Part shown: positions 8,648 through 18,093 of the stretch, piece after piece
Position numbering within the stretch: the stretch's first letter is position 1
How the letters are laid out: each line of letters opens with the position of its first letter
From: Anabaena sphaerica FACHB-251
GTDB taxonomy: Bacteria; Cyanobacteriota; Cyanobacteriia; Cyanobacteriales; Nostocaceae
Assembly: GCF_014696825.1 (NCBI RefSeq)
Contig: NZ_JACJQU010000025.1
Coordinates: forward strand, 1 to 64,000
DNA length: 64,000 bases
Direction of reading: 5' to 3'
Notes under the pieces: model-generated
What the model was told of the DNA's origin: nothing
What the model saw: only the letters and a program-made list of their open reading frames with translations
Database searches by the model: none
Made by a program: the position numbers and the translations under genes

Positions 8648-8749
8648 CCACGGGAAAAATCAATATTAAATCCTGAAAATCCTCAAAATTTATCTGGGGA
8701 AGATGTATTACCAGGTTTTATTTTAGATTTACAACCTATTTTTGGATAA
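8648..8749 (+). pseudogene. C-terminal remnant of a Uma2-family (DUF820) endonuclease
   Basis: One frame reads RE-KSILNPENPQNLSGEDVLP-GFILDLQPIFG and then stops. The ending (S-G-E-D-V-L-P-G-F-x-L-D-L-x-x-I-F-G) is the usual C-terminus of Uma2 putative restriction endonucleases. The rest of the gene is missing upstream (frame closed by TAA), so this is a fragment left by deletion. Confidence 0.65.
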
Positions 8750-8766
8750 TAAATATTTTTTTAACG

Positions 8767-8877
8767 AACCGCAGAGACGCAGAGGACGCAGAGAAAAGAG
8801 AGGAAATTTTTGATTTTTATCTTGCTTTCTTCCTTTGCGAACTTCGACACTTTGCGCCTTTGCGTGAAAAAAATAAA
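8767..8877. repeat. Dispersed repeat (GACGCAGAG-type)
   Basis: The string CGCAGAGACGCAGAGGACGC and the nearby TTTGCGCCTTTGCGTG belong to a repeat recurring at 26311, 51211 and 53270 here. Two of those other copies sit inside coding regions. Confidence 0.7.
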
Positions 8878-8935
8878 CCCAGATACTAACCGATAAATTA
8901 AAAGTTGGGTTTATAGAAGTAAACCCAACCTACTA

Positions 8936-11170
8936 TTAAGGTACTTCAATGGGAATCAAAGCATTTTCCGGTAAATAGCTGTGAAAACACCCATCATCCG
9001 CGAGAACCACAATTAAACGCAAAGGATAATCAGGGGGAACTTGCAAATCTGCCCAAGGTACTGCTATTTCTAAACAAGTATTTAAAGCAGCTTGGGCGCG
9101 ACTAACACGGGGATGCCATTGATAGTTATTTCCTGCTTCTCGAAATTGAATTGATTGTGTGAGTAAGTTAATTTCTAGATGATGGTGGAATAGATAATTA
9201 GTTGGTGCGATATCTGGAACTTCTGCTAAAGGTACAGGACTATTCACCATTGTTCTATCTGGATAATACCAGAGTAAATTTAACTCTGTTGGTAGTTCTT
9301 TTCCTGGTGCAACACCACTTTTAAAATCTACCCGCAAATAAAAATTCAGGTGATCTACTCCATACCAAAGGCGCTGGATCAGGCTGCTGTTGTGCATTGT
9401 TCCCCGTGCGCCGCCAACTTCTATCCGTCCAGCTTTATCCCAGTCTTGTTCATCACCTTTACCGTCGATAACCGGATGAATAAAACTTTCTGGACGATGG
9501 TCGGCGCGGGCTTCATGGACTTCTAGCGGTTTTGTCAAGTAAGCCGGGATGGGTTCATTTAAGGCTTTATAAATGCCATAGAGATGTTCGCGAAATAACT
9601 GATCAAAAATGGCATCTTGATTTGAAGAATGTCCTTCACCAAACCACCAAAACCAATCTGAACCTTCAGCCGCATATAAAGCTTCCCAGGCGGCGGGGTT
9701 ATTTTCTTCGGTAGCTTCGGGATGATTGGCTAAAACTTGTCTGGCGTGGGTGAGGTAGTCCCAAGCGCGATTTTTGGCGGGATCTCCTATCCAAGTGGTG
9801 AAACTGCCATCTACCCAAGAACCGCTATGGAGTTCTTCTCCGGGGATGGTGGCTGTAGCAGGAAACTTGTCTAGGAATTCGGAGACGGTGACAAGTTGGA
9901 TGTGAGGTTCGTCACTTAAGCTTTGATATAAGGTTTCTAGGAAGGGTTTACCGTCTTGGGGATAAAATTCCCAGCAATTTTCACCATCTAAGGCGATGGT
10001 AACTAGCCAAGGCTGTTCGCTGGGGTTCTCTCTTTGCATTTTAGCGATCGCTTGCAAATGTCCCACTAAGTCCGCTGTGGCCTGTTTTGGTTGCATTGCC
10101 CCATATGTAAAACCAATCAAATCAGATAATCTATGGTCGCGGAAAACTATAGATACCTCACCAGCTGGAGTTTGCAAACGATAAGGACGGTAAAGTAATT
10201 CTGGTTGCTGTACATTTCCCGCCCCATCCCGATGGAAAAAGTGTTTTATTGTCCAACCCAAAACAGCTTCATCTGAGCAAATCCATTTAAAGCCTTGTTT
10301 AATAATATACGGTAATATTTCTGGACTAACTGACTGTTCAGAAGGCCACAAACCCCGTGGTTCTTGTCCAAAGCGGTCTTTATATAAATCCCAAGATTTC
10401 TGCAAATGCCGGGGAATATCTTCCGCCCACTGAAAACGTTGGTTAGGTAATGTCATGTTTGGCACTGCTACCCGCCCAGAGTTGGTATCAGCTAACAAAG
10501 GTAAAATTGGGTGAGTGTAGGGGGTCGTGGTAACTTCTAGCTGTCCCGTTTCCTGCATTTTCCGGTGTTGGGGAAGAATGCGGCTGAGGATTTGCTTTTG
10601 TTTAGAATAAATGCGTTGGCGATCGCTTAAAGTAAAATTCCGTCCCTGTTGCAACCAAGCCGCAATTTCTGGGTCATCCCAAAACAAGGGATCAATCCAA
10701 GCCAAATTATGCCACGCTAGTAAATCGCTGTAATCAGGCTGTTGCCAATTTGCTAAACACCAAGCTTGTCCCTTTTCCTGTCTTTGATAGTACAACTCGG
10801 CATAACGAGGATGGGGATCTATTAAGGTATGGTGATTAGCATCAAAAAAATGTTGAACAATAAATTCTTTCTGTTCTGTGGTTAACTTTTCCACAGGTGT
10901 CAAACTGGCTGTAAGGTAAGGGTCAAAAGCAGTACCAGCAATATAATCTTCCAGTTGCAAAATCAAAGAAGGTACTAAATTCACTGTTTGGTGTAATTTG
11001 GGATACCGTTCTAGGAGTAATATTAAATCTAGATAATCCTTAGTACCATGTAACCTGACCCAAGGTAGGCGATACTGCTGACTAGCAGAGGCAGAAACAC
11101 CACTACCAGGAGATTTGTACAGCGGCTGATGTTGATGCCAGATAAAAGCGACGTACAGGGGGTGAGACAT
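8936..11170 (-). CDS. Glycoside hydrolase family 57 protein (amylopullulanase-type)
   Basis: A 744-residue cytoplasmic-looking protein. GH57 motif 1 (HQHQP) is at residues 12-16, GLWPSEQSVSPEIL lies near residue 270 and WICSDEAVLGW near residue 300, whose Glu is the likely nucleophile. Further on are DGENCWEFYPQDGKPFL and a C-terminal beta-sandwich of about 200 residues (DHLNFYLRVDFKSG, PWADLQVP) resembling the sugar-binding module of glucodextranase-type enzymes. GH57 enzymes cut or transfer alpha-glucans such as glycogen; the exact substrate is not determined. There is no signal peptide. It stands alone on the minus strand. Confidence 0.88.
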   Translation of the reverse strand: MSHPLYVAFIWHQHQPLYKSPGSGVSASASQQYRLPWVRLHGTKDYLDLILLLERYPKLHQTVNLVPSLILQLEDYIAGTAFDPYLTASLTPVEKLTTEQKEFIVQHFFDANHHTLIDPHPRYAELYYQRQEKGQAWCLANWQQPDYSDLLAWHNLAWIDPLFWDDPEIAAWLQQGRNFTLSDRQRIYSKQKQILSRILPQHRKMQETGQLEVTTTPYTHPILPLLADTNSGRVAVPNMTLPNQRFQWAEDIPRHLQKSWDLYKDRFGQEPRGLWPSEQSVSPEILPYIIKQGFKWICSDEAVLGWTIKHFFHRDGAGNVQQPELLYRPYRLQTPAGEVSIVFRDHRLSDLIGFTYGAMQPKQATADLVGHLQAIAKMQRENPSEQPWLVTIALDGENCWEFYPQDGKPFLETLYQSLSDEPHIQLVTVSEFLDKFPATATIPGEELHSGSWVDGSFTTWIGDPAKNRAWDYLTHARQVLANHPEATEENNPAAWEALYAAEGSDWFWWFGEGHSSNQDAIFDQLFREHLYGIYKALNEPIPAYLTKPLEVHEARADHRPESFIHPVIDGKGDEQDWDKAGRIEVGGARGTMHNSSLIQRLWYGVDHLNFYLRVDFKSGVAPGKELPTELNLLWYYPDRTMVNSPVPLAEVPDIAPTNYLFHHHLEINLLTQSIQFREAGNNYQWHPRVSRAQAALNTCLEIAVPWADLQVPPDYPLRLIVVLADDGCFHSYLPENALIPIEVP

Positions 11171-11290
11171 GAGGAGTGATAAGTTATTCGGGACTTACTA
11201 ATAATCTTGAATTATTAATGATGTTAATGGGTAATGGGTAATTGGGAAAAGGCAAAAGGCAAAAGGCAGAAAGTAATTAAGATATTATTC

Positions 11291-11338
11291 GCTCCCCTGC
11301 TCCCCTGCTCCCCTGCTCCCCTGCTCCCCTGCTCCCCA
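11291..11338. repeat. Octamer tandem repeat (GCTCCCCT)
   Basis: Six head-to-tail copies of the 8-bp unit GCTCCCCT lie between nfu and the GH57 gene. They are of the STRR type. Confidence 0.85.
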
Positions 11339-11363
11339 GTTCCCAGTCCCCACTACCTATTGC

Positions 11364-11594
11364 CTAAATTACTTGTTCAATTTCAGCAATTTCGGGAATC
11401 ATTTCCTTGAGGCGGCGTTCAATACCCATTCTCAGAGTCATTGCGGAACTGGGACAAGAACCGCAAGCACCTTGTAAACGCAGTTTCACAATAGGTCCAT
11501 CAAGTTCTACGAGTTCCACATTACCGCCATCCGACATTAGATAAGGGCGCATTTCATCTAATACGGTTTCAACGTTGTCAATTGTCAGTTCCAT
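11364..11594 (-). CDS. nfu: NifU C-terminal-like iron-sulfur scaffold (Nfu)
   Basis: A 76-residue protein made only of the Nfu domain. It starts [18 protein letters not shown] and has the Cys44-Gly-Ser-Cys47 motif that holds a bridging [4Fe-4S] cluster at a dimer interface. In cyanobacteria this small Nfu delivers clusters to photosystem I and other apo-proteins. Length and motif fit the family exactly. The cysteine desulfurase iscS lies 8 kb away in the same orientation. Confidence 0.94.
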   Translation of the reverse strand: MELTIDNVETVLDEMRPYLMSDGGNVELVELDGPIVKLRLQGACGSCPSSAMTLRMGIERRLKEMIPEIAEIEQVI

Positions 11595-11792
11595 AGTTTT
11601 AGACCTGTTAAGTTAACGATAGGTGTAGAAATTGGGATTGAGAATTGTTAACCATTTCCCAAAATATCCAAAATTTTCTTCTTTTGCTGAATTAAATCGA
11701 TCCTAGATCCAATTGCCACTATATGTTCAGAAAATACAGTAGGAGGCAGGAGGAAGAAAGGAAAGATTTTTCCCAATGGGAGCAATGCGATA

Positions 11793-13577
11793 TCAATTTT
11801 GAGATTCTATCTCGCACTCGCTAGGGGAACACAGCACTGGTTGTTGATAAAGTGGCACTGTGAAGGTGACGGTTGAACCCAGTCCTTCGCCTAAACTGTA
11901 GAAATGCACCTCACCACCCATTGCCTCTATAAGTCTTTGGGATATAGTTAATCCTAAACCGGTGCCACCGTAATGACGAGTACGGGAACCATCCACCTGA
12001 GAGAATAATTGAAAAAGTTTATCTTGTTTGTCTAAGGAAACACCAATACCAGTATCTGCAACTCGCACTTTCACCATGCCGGGTGTGGATGGTTTGCTCG
12101 ATTTTCCTTTGCTTTTTTTGATAACTAAATCGGCGCTGATGGTGACTCCACCTTCATGGGTGAATTTAAGGGCATTGCCCACCAAATTGAGCATAACTTG
12201 TAACAACCTTTGGTAATTACCTTGGACGATAATTTCATCGGAAGTTACAGGCATTTGCATTTGGAGGCTGAGGTTTCTCATTTCCGCTTGAGGACGGGTA
12301 AAGTTTTCTACATCACCGAATAGCTCATTTAGTTTAACTGGTGAGCAGTCTAGCTCCATTTTGCCAGCTTCGATTTTGGCAATATCTAAGATGTCATTGA
12401 GAATATTCAGCAGGTGGATTGATAATTGATGAGCTTCCGATACAAATTGATGTTGTTCTTCGGGATCATCTGCCATCCCTTCTAAGATTAGCTTTAAGAA
12501 GCCGATCATGCCGTTGAGGGGGGTACGAATTTCGTGGGATACGTTGGCAAGAAATTCGCTTTTTAAGCGGGATGCTTCTTCCGCTTTCTGTCGTGCGTCC
12601 TCTAGTTCTTTGTATAAAGTTGCATGAGCGATCGCTGTTCCCAGCTGATCTGCTAACTCTTTGGTTAATTCTAGTTCGGTTTCGGTTAATAATTGGTATT
12701 CATTGCTCAAGCTCAAGGCAACCAAACCATTTGCTTGGTCTTGATAGTTAGTAGCAACCAACAAAAATTTTTGCTGCTCTTGATTTTTTTGGATAGGCAA
12801 CTCTATAACCATCGGTTCCAGAGTTGCCAAAGCCTGAGCAAAGGCAGGCTCTGAAGATATATCTATTTCTGAGCCTAGCAGTGGTTCTAATTGTTGTTGG
12901 TGATATTCTGCGATTATCTGGACTTTTGCCGAACCAGGCTGATAAGGACAGATAATACAACGCTCCAGGTTGAGAATATTTCCTAAACAGTCCACTGTTT
13001 GCTGCCAAATAATGTCTAGATCCAGAGTCCGTCGGATATTTCTGGTAATTTTGTTTAATAGTTTTTGGTTTTGTACCGATACCTGTGGCACGCTACGCGA
13101 ACGCAAAGCCAACTCTAGTTGTGAAGGCTTTTTTGCTTCCTGATTAACTTCTTTGCTATTGACTTGAGATGGTAACAACCTACCCATCACCAAGACTGTC
13201 GTCGCGGCTAGACCCAATCGCGGCATAATTGGAGTAATTGTCAACTCCAACTCGAATAACTGCTGACTGCTTTTAAACCAGCACTGAACTCTTTCCGGGA
13301 CTAAAGTTGTTAAAATCCGGTGCAAGCGTTCCAGATAGGTAACTTTATCTACCGGAGTAAAGGCTTCATTTTCATTAAGCGCATCAACTATTTTCTCAGT
13401 CTCCAGGTCTAGGAGTTCGCTGTGCTGCCAATCAAATGTCAGATAACGCCCAGTGCCATCTTGGGTATATACCAACTCAGATGCCAGAGTTGGTAATAAG
13501 CCATCTGTACTGCGGTTAATAGATTCCTGATTCTGAGAAAATAAATTTGACAATTGGTTATTCGCAGTAATAGTCAT
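11793..13577 (-). CDS. GAF-domain sensor histidine kinase
   Basis: A 594-residue soluble kinase. The N-terminus (about 30-150) looks PAS-like, and a GAF domain spans about 175-325. The HisKA dimerisation helix has the phospho-acceptor His near residue 346 (FLANVSHEIRTPLNG). The HATPase_c domain shows NLVGNALKFT, VRVADTGIGVS and HYGGTGLGLTIS. There is no receiver domain or transmembrane segment, so it senses a cytoplasmic signal. No cognate response regulator lies in the window. A small genomic repeat is embedded in frame near 13086. Confidence 0.9.
   Translation of the reverse strand: MTITANNQLSNLFSQNQESINRSTDGLLPTLASELVYTQDGTGRYLTFDWQHSELLDLETEKIVDALNENEAFTPVDKVTYLERLHRILTTLVPERVQCWFKSSQQLFELELTITPIMPRLGLAATTVLVMGRLLPSQVNSKEVNQEAKKPSQLELALRSRSVPQVSVQNQKLLNKITRNIRRTLDLDIIWQQTVDCLGNILNLERCIICPYQPGSAKVQIIAEYHQQQLEPLLGSEIDISSEPAFAQALATLEPMVIELPIQKNQEQQKFLLVATNYQDQANGLVALSLSNEYQLLTETELELTKELADQLGTAIAHATLYKELEDARQKAEEASRLKSEFLANVSHEIRTPLNGMIGFLKLILEGMADDPEEQHQFVSEAHQLSIHLLNILNDILDIAKIEAGKMELDCSPVKLNELFGDVENFTRPQAEMRNLSLQMQMPVTSDEIIVQGNYQRLLQVMLNLVGNALKFTHEGGVTISADLVIKKSKGKSSKPSTPGMVKVRVADTGIGVSLDKQDKLFQLFSQVDGSRTRHYGGTGLGLTISQRLIEAMGGEVHFYSLGEGLGSTVTFTVPLYQQPVLCSPSECEIESQN
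13086..13107. repeat. Palindromic dispersed repeat inside the kinase gene
   Basis: GGCACGCTACGCGAACGC is a version of the GC-rich small repeat found intergenically elsewhere in the window. Here it is translated as ALRSRSVP in the linker between the PAS-like and GAF regions, so it is tolerated in frame. Confidence 0.6.
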
Positions 13578-13844
13578 TAATCGAATTGGGTAGACAAATT
13601 GCTTTCCACCGTGGTTGTACTAAAGCTGCTTAAATTTTGGCATAAAGTTTTACAGCTTTCACACTTTCGATTGTGTATTTTTGACTTTTCTGGAATTTAG
13701 AGCATGAAACTTTACATTTTGTATCATTACAAGAGGGAATAGGTAACAGGGAATAAAAAATAGGGAGATGAGTCAGTTGTCAGTTGTGATTCTCCCACTG
13801 CCTTATGCCTTATGGCTTATGCCTTATGGCTTTGTTTGGTAATC

Positions 13845-14081
13845 TTAATCATTCCATTCTCCTCTAGGGGGAACTGGTGTACGTACTGGTGTACGAGTTA
13901 GTTCGTCATCTCTAGGTACGTCGCCGCGCAACCATTGGCGGATAGCGACTTCTATCACCTTACTGGGGTCATTGGTAAGATGCTGAATTTGGGCTATTAA
14001 TTCAGAGTCTAGGCGAACAGCGATTTCTACCTTGTCGGGGTGTATGTTTTCCGCATTGGTAGGGTTGTTTTGCGTATTCAT
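13845..14081 (-). CDS. Small RHH-like hypothetical protein
   Basis: A 78-residue protein. The central part (VEIAVRLDSELIAQIQHLTNDPSKVIEVAIRQWLRG) looks like a ribbon-helix-helix fold: one strand, then two helices. The C-terminal tail is basic and proline-rich (TRTPVRTPVPPRGEWND) with a short internal duplication RTPV. It could be a DNA-binding regulator or orphan antitoxin. No toxin gene is adjacent. Confidence 0.6.
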   Translation of the reverse strand: MNTQNNPTNAENIHPDKVEIAVRLDSELIAQIQHLTNDPSKVIEVAIRQWLRGDVPRDDELTRTPVRTPVPPRGEWND

Positions 14082-14457
14082 GGGTTTACAGGCTGTGAAA
14101 TGATTTTGTTTCCTGCTTTGTCAAGCTGTTATATTTATGATTCAGACTATTCAACTAGCAAGTATGAAAAAAATGCAGTTAGACAGTTCCCCAAAATAGT
14201 ACCAAACTAAGACGGTCAGGTTTTAAGTGGGAGTTTTAATATACATCATCATATCCTGAAAAATAATTCACCTATCTGGGGACTGGGGACTCTTTACTGG
14301 GCAGGGGAAAATTAATCAAATTTTGCATGAGTGCCTTCTTCCACTAACAACTGACCGACCAATCACCAATTACCCATTACCCATTACCCAATAAAGCATT
14401 AAAATACATGAAGTAAATAGTTCTAACTTTTGGTTGCTGCTGAAGCAAAGATGGTAT
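14082..14457. other. Gap between the RHH gene and lepA
   Basis: About 375 bp of AT-rich DNA with short CCCATTA heptamers near 14373-14392. It should contain both divergent promoters, but I see no strong consensus boxes. Confidence 0.3.
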
Positions 14458-16269
14458 ATGACTGACGTTCCCGCAGTTCGCATTCGCAATTTTTGTATTA
14501 TTGCTCACATTGACCACGGGAAATCTACTCTCGCTGATCGCCTCCTACAAACCACTGGGACTGTAGAAAATCGACAGATGAAGGAGCAGTTTCTCGACAA
14601 CATGGATCTGGAACGGGAGCGCGGCATTACAATTAAGCTGCAAGCTGCCCGGATGAACTATACTGCCAAGGATGGTCAGCAGTATGTTCTTAACCTCATT
14701 GATACTCCTGGACACGTGGACTTTTCTTATGAAGTATCGCGTTCTCTTGCTGCTTGTGAAGGTGCTTTGTTGGTAGTGGATGCCTCCCAAGGTGTAGAAG
14801 CACAAACTTTGGCAAATGTCTATTTGGCGCTGGAGCATAATCTCGAAATTATCCCAGTTTTGAATAAAATCGACTTGCCAGGAGCAGAACCTGAAAGGGT
14901 AATTGGTGAAATTGAAGAAATTATTGGTTTAGATTGTAGTGGAGCGATTTTGGCTTCGGCTAAAGAGGGAATTGGTGTTCCTGAAATTTTAGAAGCAATT
15001 GTTGAGCGGATACCACCAGCACCAGACAAAGTTGATGAACGCTTACGGGCGTTGATTTTTGATAGTTACTATGATAGTTACCGGGGCGTAATTGTCTACT
15101 TCCGGGTGATGGATGGTAGTGTGAAAAAGGGCGATCGCATTTACTTGATGGCATCGGGTAAAGAATATGAAATTGACGAGTTAGGCGTTCTCTCTCCCAA
15201 CCAAACGCAAGTGGAAGAACTCCACGCGGGGGAAGTGGGCTATTTGGCCGCATCAATTAGGGCTGTAGCTGATGCACGGGTAGGAGACACCATTACCCTA
15301 GCTAAAGCCAAAGCCGCAGCTGCTTTACCTGGTTACACCGAAGCCAACCCAATGGTTTTTTGTGGGATGTTCCCCATTGATGCTGATCAATTTGAAGATT
15401 TGCGGGAAGCTTTAGAAAAACTTGAACTCAATGATGCAGCCCTGCATTACGAACCGGAAACTTCTAGCGCGATGGGGTTTGGCTTCCGGTGTGGGTTCTT
15501 GGGTTTGCTGCACATGGAAATTGTCCAAGAACGCTTAGAGCGTGAGTACAACCTAGATTTAATTATCACAGCCCCTTCGGTGGTTTACAAGGTGATAACC
15601 GTTAAGGGTGAGGAAGTGTACATTGATAATCCTAGCCGCTTACCTGCTCCCAATGAACGGGAAAGAATAGAAGAACCCTATGTCAAGGTAGAAATGATTA
15701 CTCCAGAAACCTATGTTGGTACTCTGATGGAGTTGTCACAAAACCGCCGGGGTATTTTCAAGGATATGAAATATCTCACCCAAGGAAGGACTACACTGAC
15801 TTATGAGTTACCTTTGGCAGAAGTTGTGACAGACTTTTTTGACCAAATGAAATCGCGATCGCGTGGTTATGCCAGTATGGAATATCATATTATTGGCTAC
15901 CGTGAGAATCATTTGGTCAAGTTGGATATCATGATTAATGGTGATCCGGTTGATTCTTTAGCGATGATTGTCCACCGGGATAAAGCCTACAATGTTGGCA
16001 GAGCAATGGCTGAAAAGCTCAAAGAACTTATACCACGTCATCAATTTAAAGTACCCATTCAAGCGTCTATTGGTAGTAAAGTTATTGCCAGTGAACATAT
16101 CCCGGCTTTGCGGAAAGACGTTTTGGCTAAGTGCTACGGTGGTGACATTAGCCGGAAGAAAAAGCTGTTGCAGAAGCAAGCCAAGGGTAAAAAGCGGATG
16201 AAATCTGTGGGAACGGTGGATGTACCCCAAGAGGCTTTTATGGCTGTGCTGCGTTTAGATCAAAATTAG
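14458..16269 (+). CDS. lepA: Elongation factor 4 (LepA)
   Basis: A 603-residue translational GTPase. The G domain shows [15 protein letters not shown] (P-loop), [16 protein letters not shown] and NKIDLP. EF-G-like domains II, III and V follow, then the LepA-specific C-terminal domain ending [21 protein letters not shown]. It binds the ribosome and is thought to remobilise stalled ribosomes or aid subunit assembly. The ATG at 14458 gives the usual [12 protein letters not shown] start; an in-frame TTG at 14434 is unlikely. Confidence 0.96.
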   Translation: MTDVPAVRIRNFCIIAHIDHGKSTLADRLLQTTGTVENRQMKEQFLDNMDLERERGITIKLQAARMNYTAKDGQQYVLNLIDTPGHVDFSYEVSRSLAACEGALLVVDASQGVEAQTLANVYLALEHNLEIIPVLNKIDLPGAEPERVIGEIEEIIGLDCSGAILASAKEGIGVPEILEAIVERIPPAPDKVDERLRALIFDSYYDSYRGVIVYFRVMDGSVKKGDRIYLMASGKEYEIDELGVLSPNQTQVEELHAGEVGYLAASIRAVADARVGDTITLAKAKAAAALPGYTEANPMVFCGMFPIDADQFEDLREALEKLELNDAALHYEPETSSAMGFGFRCGFLGLLHMEIVQERLEREYNLDLIITAPSVVYKVITVKGEEVYIDNPSRLPAPNERERIEEPYVKVEMITPETYVGTLMELSQNRRGIFKDMKYLTQGRTTLTYELPLAEVVTDFFDQMKSRSRGYASMEYHIIGYRENHLVKLDIMINGDPVDSLAMIVHRDKAYNVGRAMAEKLKELIPRHQFKVPIQASIGSKVIASEHIPALRKDVLAKCYGGDISRKKKLLQKQAKGKKRMKSVGTVDVPQEAFMAVLRLDQN

Positions 16270-16339
16270 TGTAGAAGAAGGTGACAGGAGGCAGAAGAAG
16301 CAGGGGGGCGGAGGGGCAAGGTGCAGGGGAGAGGTATTT

Positions 16340-16403
16340 TCCCCCTTGCTCTCTGTTCCCTGCTCCCTGCTCTGTTCCCTGTTCCCTGTTCCCTGTTCCC
16401 TAG
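16340..16403. repeat. STRR heptamer tract (TGTTCCC/TGCTCCC)
   Basis: Several copies of the heptamers TGCTCCC and TGTTCCC follow the lepA gene. The same unit, or its complement, occurs near 25980, 31255, 37213 and 60712. Confidence 0.8.
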
Positions 16404-16430
16404 ATAGTTGCAAATTTAAAAAGTATTATC

Positions 16431-16461
16431 AACCTGGTTTTCTGATGAAATCAGGTTTTTT
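16431..16461 (+). terminator. Rho-independent terminator downstream of lepA
   Basis: An 11-bp stem (AACCTGGTTTT paired with GAAATCAGGTT, with two G-T pairs) and a 5-base loop run straight into six T residues. It lies between lepA and the glycosyltransferase gene, so those two genes are probably separate transcripts. Confidence 0.8.
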
Positions 16462-16624
16462 ATGTAGCTATAAATCGCAAATCAATATGATAAGCTTTAT
16501 CAAAAAACAATTTATTAAAAAAAATAAAAATTGCGCTAGGAATACTCGCAGTAATTGTCACACTTTGTATTTTGAGATAAATGTAGTTTTTTAAATTTTT
16601 GTAAAACATCGGGGAGTCAAGTCA

Positions 16625-17812
16625 ATGAAAATACTGGTGCTAAGTTGGGAATTTCCGCCGAGAATAGTGGGAGGAATTGCCCGTCATGTAGCAGAATTAT
16701 ACCCGGAATTGGTAAAACTAGGACATGACATTCATCTGATTACACCTGAAGTTAAACAAGCATCGCTGTATGAGGTAATTGAAGGTATTCATGTACATCG
16801 AGTACCAGTAGCCCATAGTAACGACTTTTTCCACTGGGTAGTCAATTTAAATGAGAGTATGGGACTTCACGGTGGTAAATTGATTTTGGAGGAAGGACCA
16901 TTTGATATTATCCATGCTCATGATTGGCTAGTTGGAGATGCAGCGATCGCTCTCAAGCATACTTTTAAAATCCCCTTAATTGCTACCATTCACGCGACAG
17001 AACACGGGCGCTATAACGGTATTTACAATGACACCCAAAACTACATTAGTGACAAAGAAAAGTTACTAGTTTATAACGCTTGGCGCATCATTGTTTGTAC
17101 TGAATATATGCGGGGGGAAGTAGTCAGGGCTTTACATAGTCCTGGGAATAAAATCGACGTTATTTTTAACGGTATTCGACCGGAAAAAAAACAGCATCAC
17201 GAAGATTTTCATGCTCAAGATTTTCGCCGCCAATTTGCCGCAGATCATGAAAAAATTGTTTATTACTTGGGAAGGATGACCTATGAAAAAGGTGTACCTG
17301 TATTGCTTAATGCTGCTCCCAAGGTGCTTTGGGAAATGGGAGGTTACGTTAAATTTGTGATAGTTGGTGGTGGTAATACTGACCATCTTAAACAGCAAGT
17401 TTGGGATTTAGGAATTTGGGATAAATGCTATTTTACTGGGTTTCTATCTGATGAATACTTGGATAAATTCCAAACCATTGCTGACTGTGCAGTTTTTCCT
17501 AGTCTTTATGAACCCTTTGGTATTGTGGCTTTAGAGGGTTTTGCTTCTAGAGTTCCTGTGGTGGTATCAGATACTGGTGGTTTTCCTGAAGTAGTACAAC
17601 ATACGAAAACAGGAATTGTGACTAAAGTAAATAATTCTGATTCTCTAGCATGGGGAATTTTGGAAGTTTTGAAAAATCCAGGTTATCGACAATGGTTGAT
17701 AGATAACGCATATCAAGATTTAGAACGACGGTTTCGATGGCCGAAATTAGCGAAAAGGACAGAAGCGGTATATGAAAGAGTGGTAAAGGAGCGATCGCAA
17801 GTTGATTGGTAA
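16625..17812 (+). CDS. GT4-family glycosyltransferase
   Basis: A 395-residue GT-B enzyme of family 4. It starts ILVLSWEFPPRIVGGIARHVAELYPEL, with a glycine-rich loop, and has HAHDWLVGDAAIALK in the N-domain. The C-domain carries LGRMTYEKGVPVLL, then the EPFGIVALEGFA motif (E-x7-E) that binds the nucleotide-sugar. The family includes glycogen synthase-like and sucrose or polysaccharide transferases; the donor and acceptor are unknown here. A plausible ribosome-binding site (GGGGAG) lies about ten bases before the ATG. Confidence 0.9.
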   Translation: MKILVLSWEFPPRIVGGIARHVAELYPELVKLGHDIHLITPEVKQASLYEVIEGIHVHRVPVAHSNDFFHWVVNLNESMGLHGGKLILEEGPFDIIHAHDWLVGDAAIALKHTFKIPLIATIHATEHGRYNGIYNDTQNYISDKEKLLVYNAWRIIVCTEYMRGEVVRALHSPGNKIDVIFNGIRPEKKQHHEDFHAQDFRRQFAADHEKIVYYLGRMTYEKGVPVLLNAAPKVLWEMGGYVKFVIVGGGNTDHLKQQVWDLGIWDKCYFTGFLSDEYLDKFQTIADCAVFPSLYEPFGIVALEGFASRVPVVVSDTGGFPEVVQHTKTGIVTKVNNSDSLAWGILEVLKNPGYRQWLIDNAYQDLERRFRWPKLAKRTEAVYERVVKERSQVDW

Positions 17813-17889
17813 TTAAACACAAAGTAAAACTGAGGTTTTCGCAGAGTAGTGGAGAGAATTATTAATTACTCTGCGTTTTTTGCCATTAA

Positions 17890-18093
17890 CAAACAGTACA
17901 AAGGCTGTACGCTGGGAATTTCCCCCTTGGGAGTGCGAGAGTTAACAATGATAGCTGTTTGCTTCACATTCCTGAGTATGACCAAGGCATTCCCAAATAT
18001 AGCCAAGTGCTTGAGAAAAGCAAGAACTATGTTGTTGAAGATGGGAACCTTCCTCATATCCCACTTTACAGCAAACCGAAACCGCTACTTTGA
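17890..18093 (+). pseudogene. Out-of-frame N-terminal part of the cyanophycinase-like gene
   Basis: In the frame one base off from the main reading frame, this stretch encodes a protein-like run: RLYAGNFPLGSARVNNDS, then LLHIPEYDQGIPKYSQVLEK, then LPHIPLYSKPKPLL and TGA at 18091. Removing one T from the TTT at 18089-18091 joins it smoothly to EKISSDVSPTLPNPNYKIP and the peptidase domain. The overlapping main-frame sequence looks random by contrast. I therefore read this as the true N-terminal region, cut off by a single-base frameshift or a sequencing error. The frame is already closed at 17887-17889 by TAA, so there may be a second lesion upstream. Confidence 0.6.

Noticed and set aside
13870-13900. 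GTACGTACTGGTGTACGAG as a LexA-type operator
   Set aside because: It lies inside the small RHH-like gene and is explained by the coding duplication RTPVRTPV.
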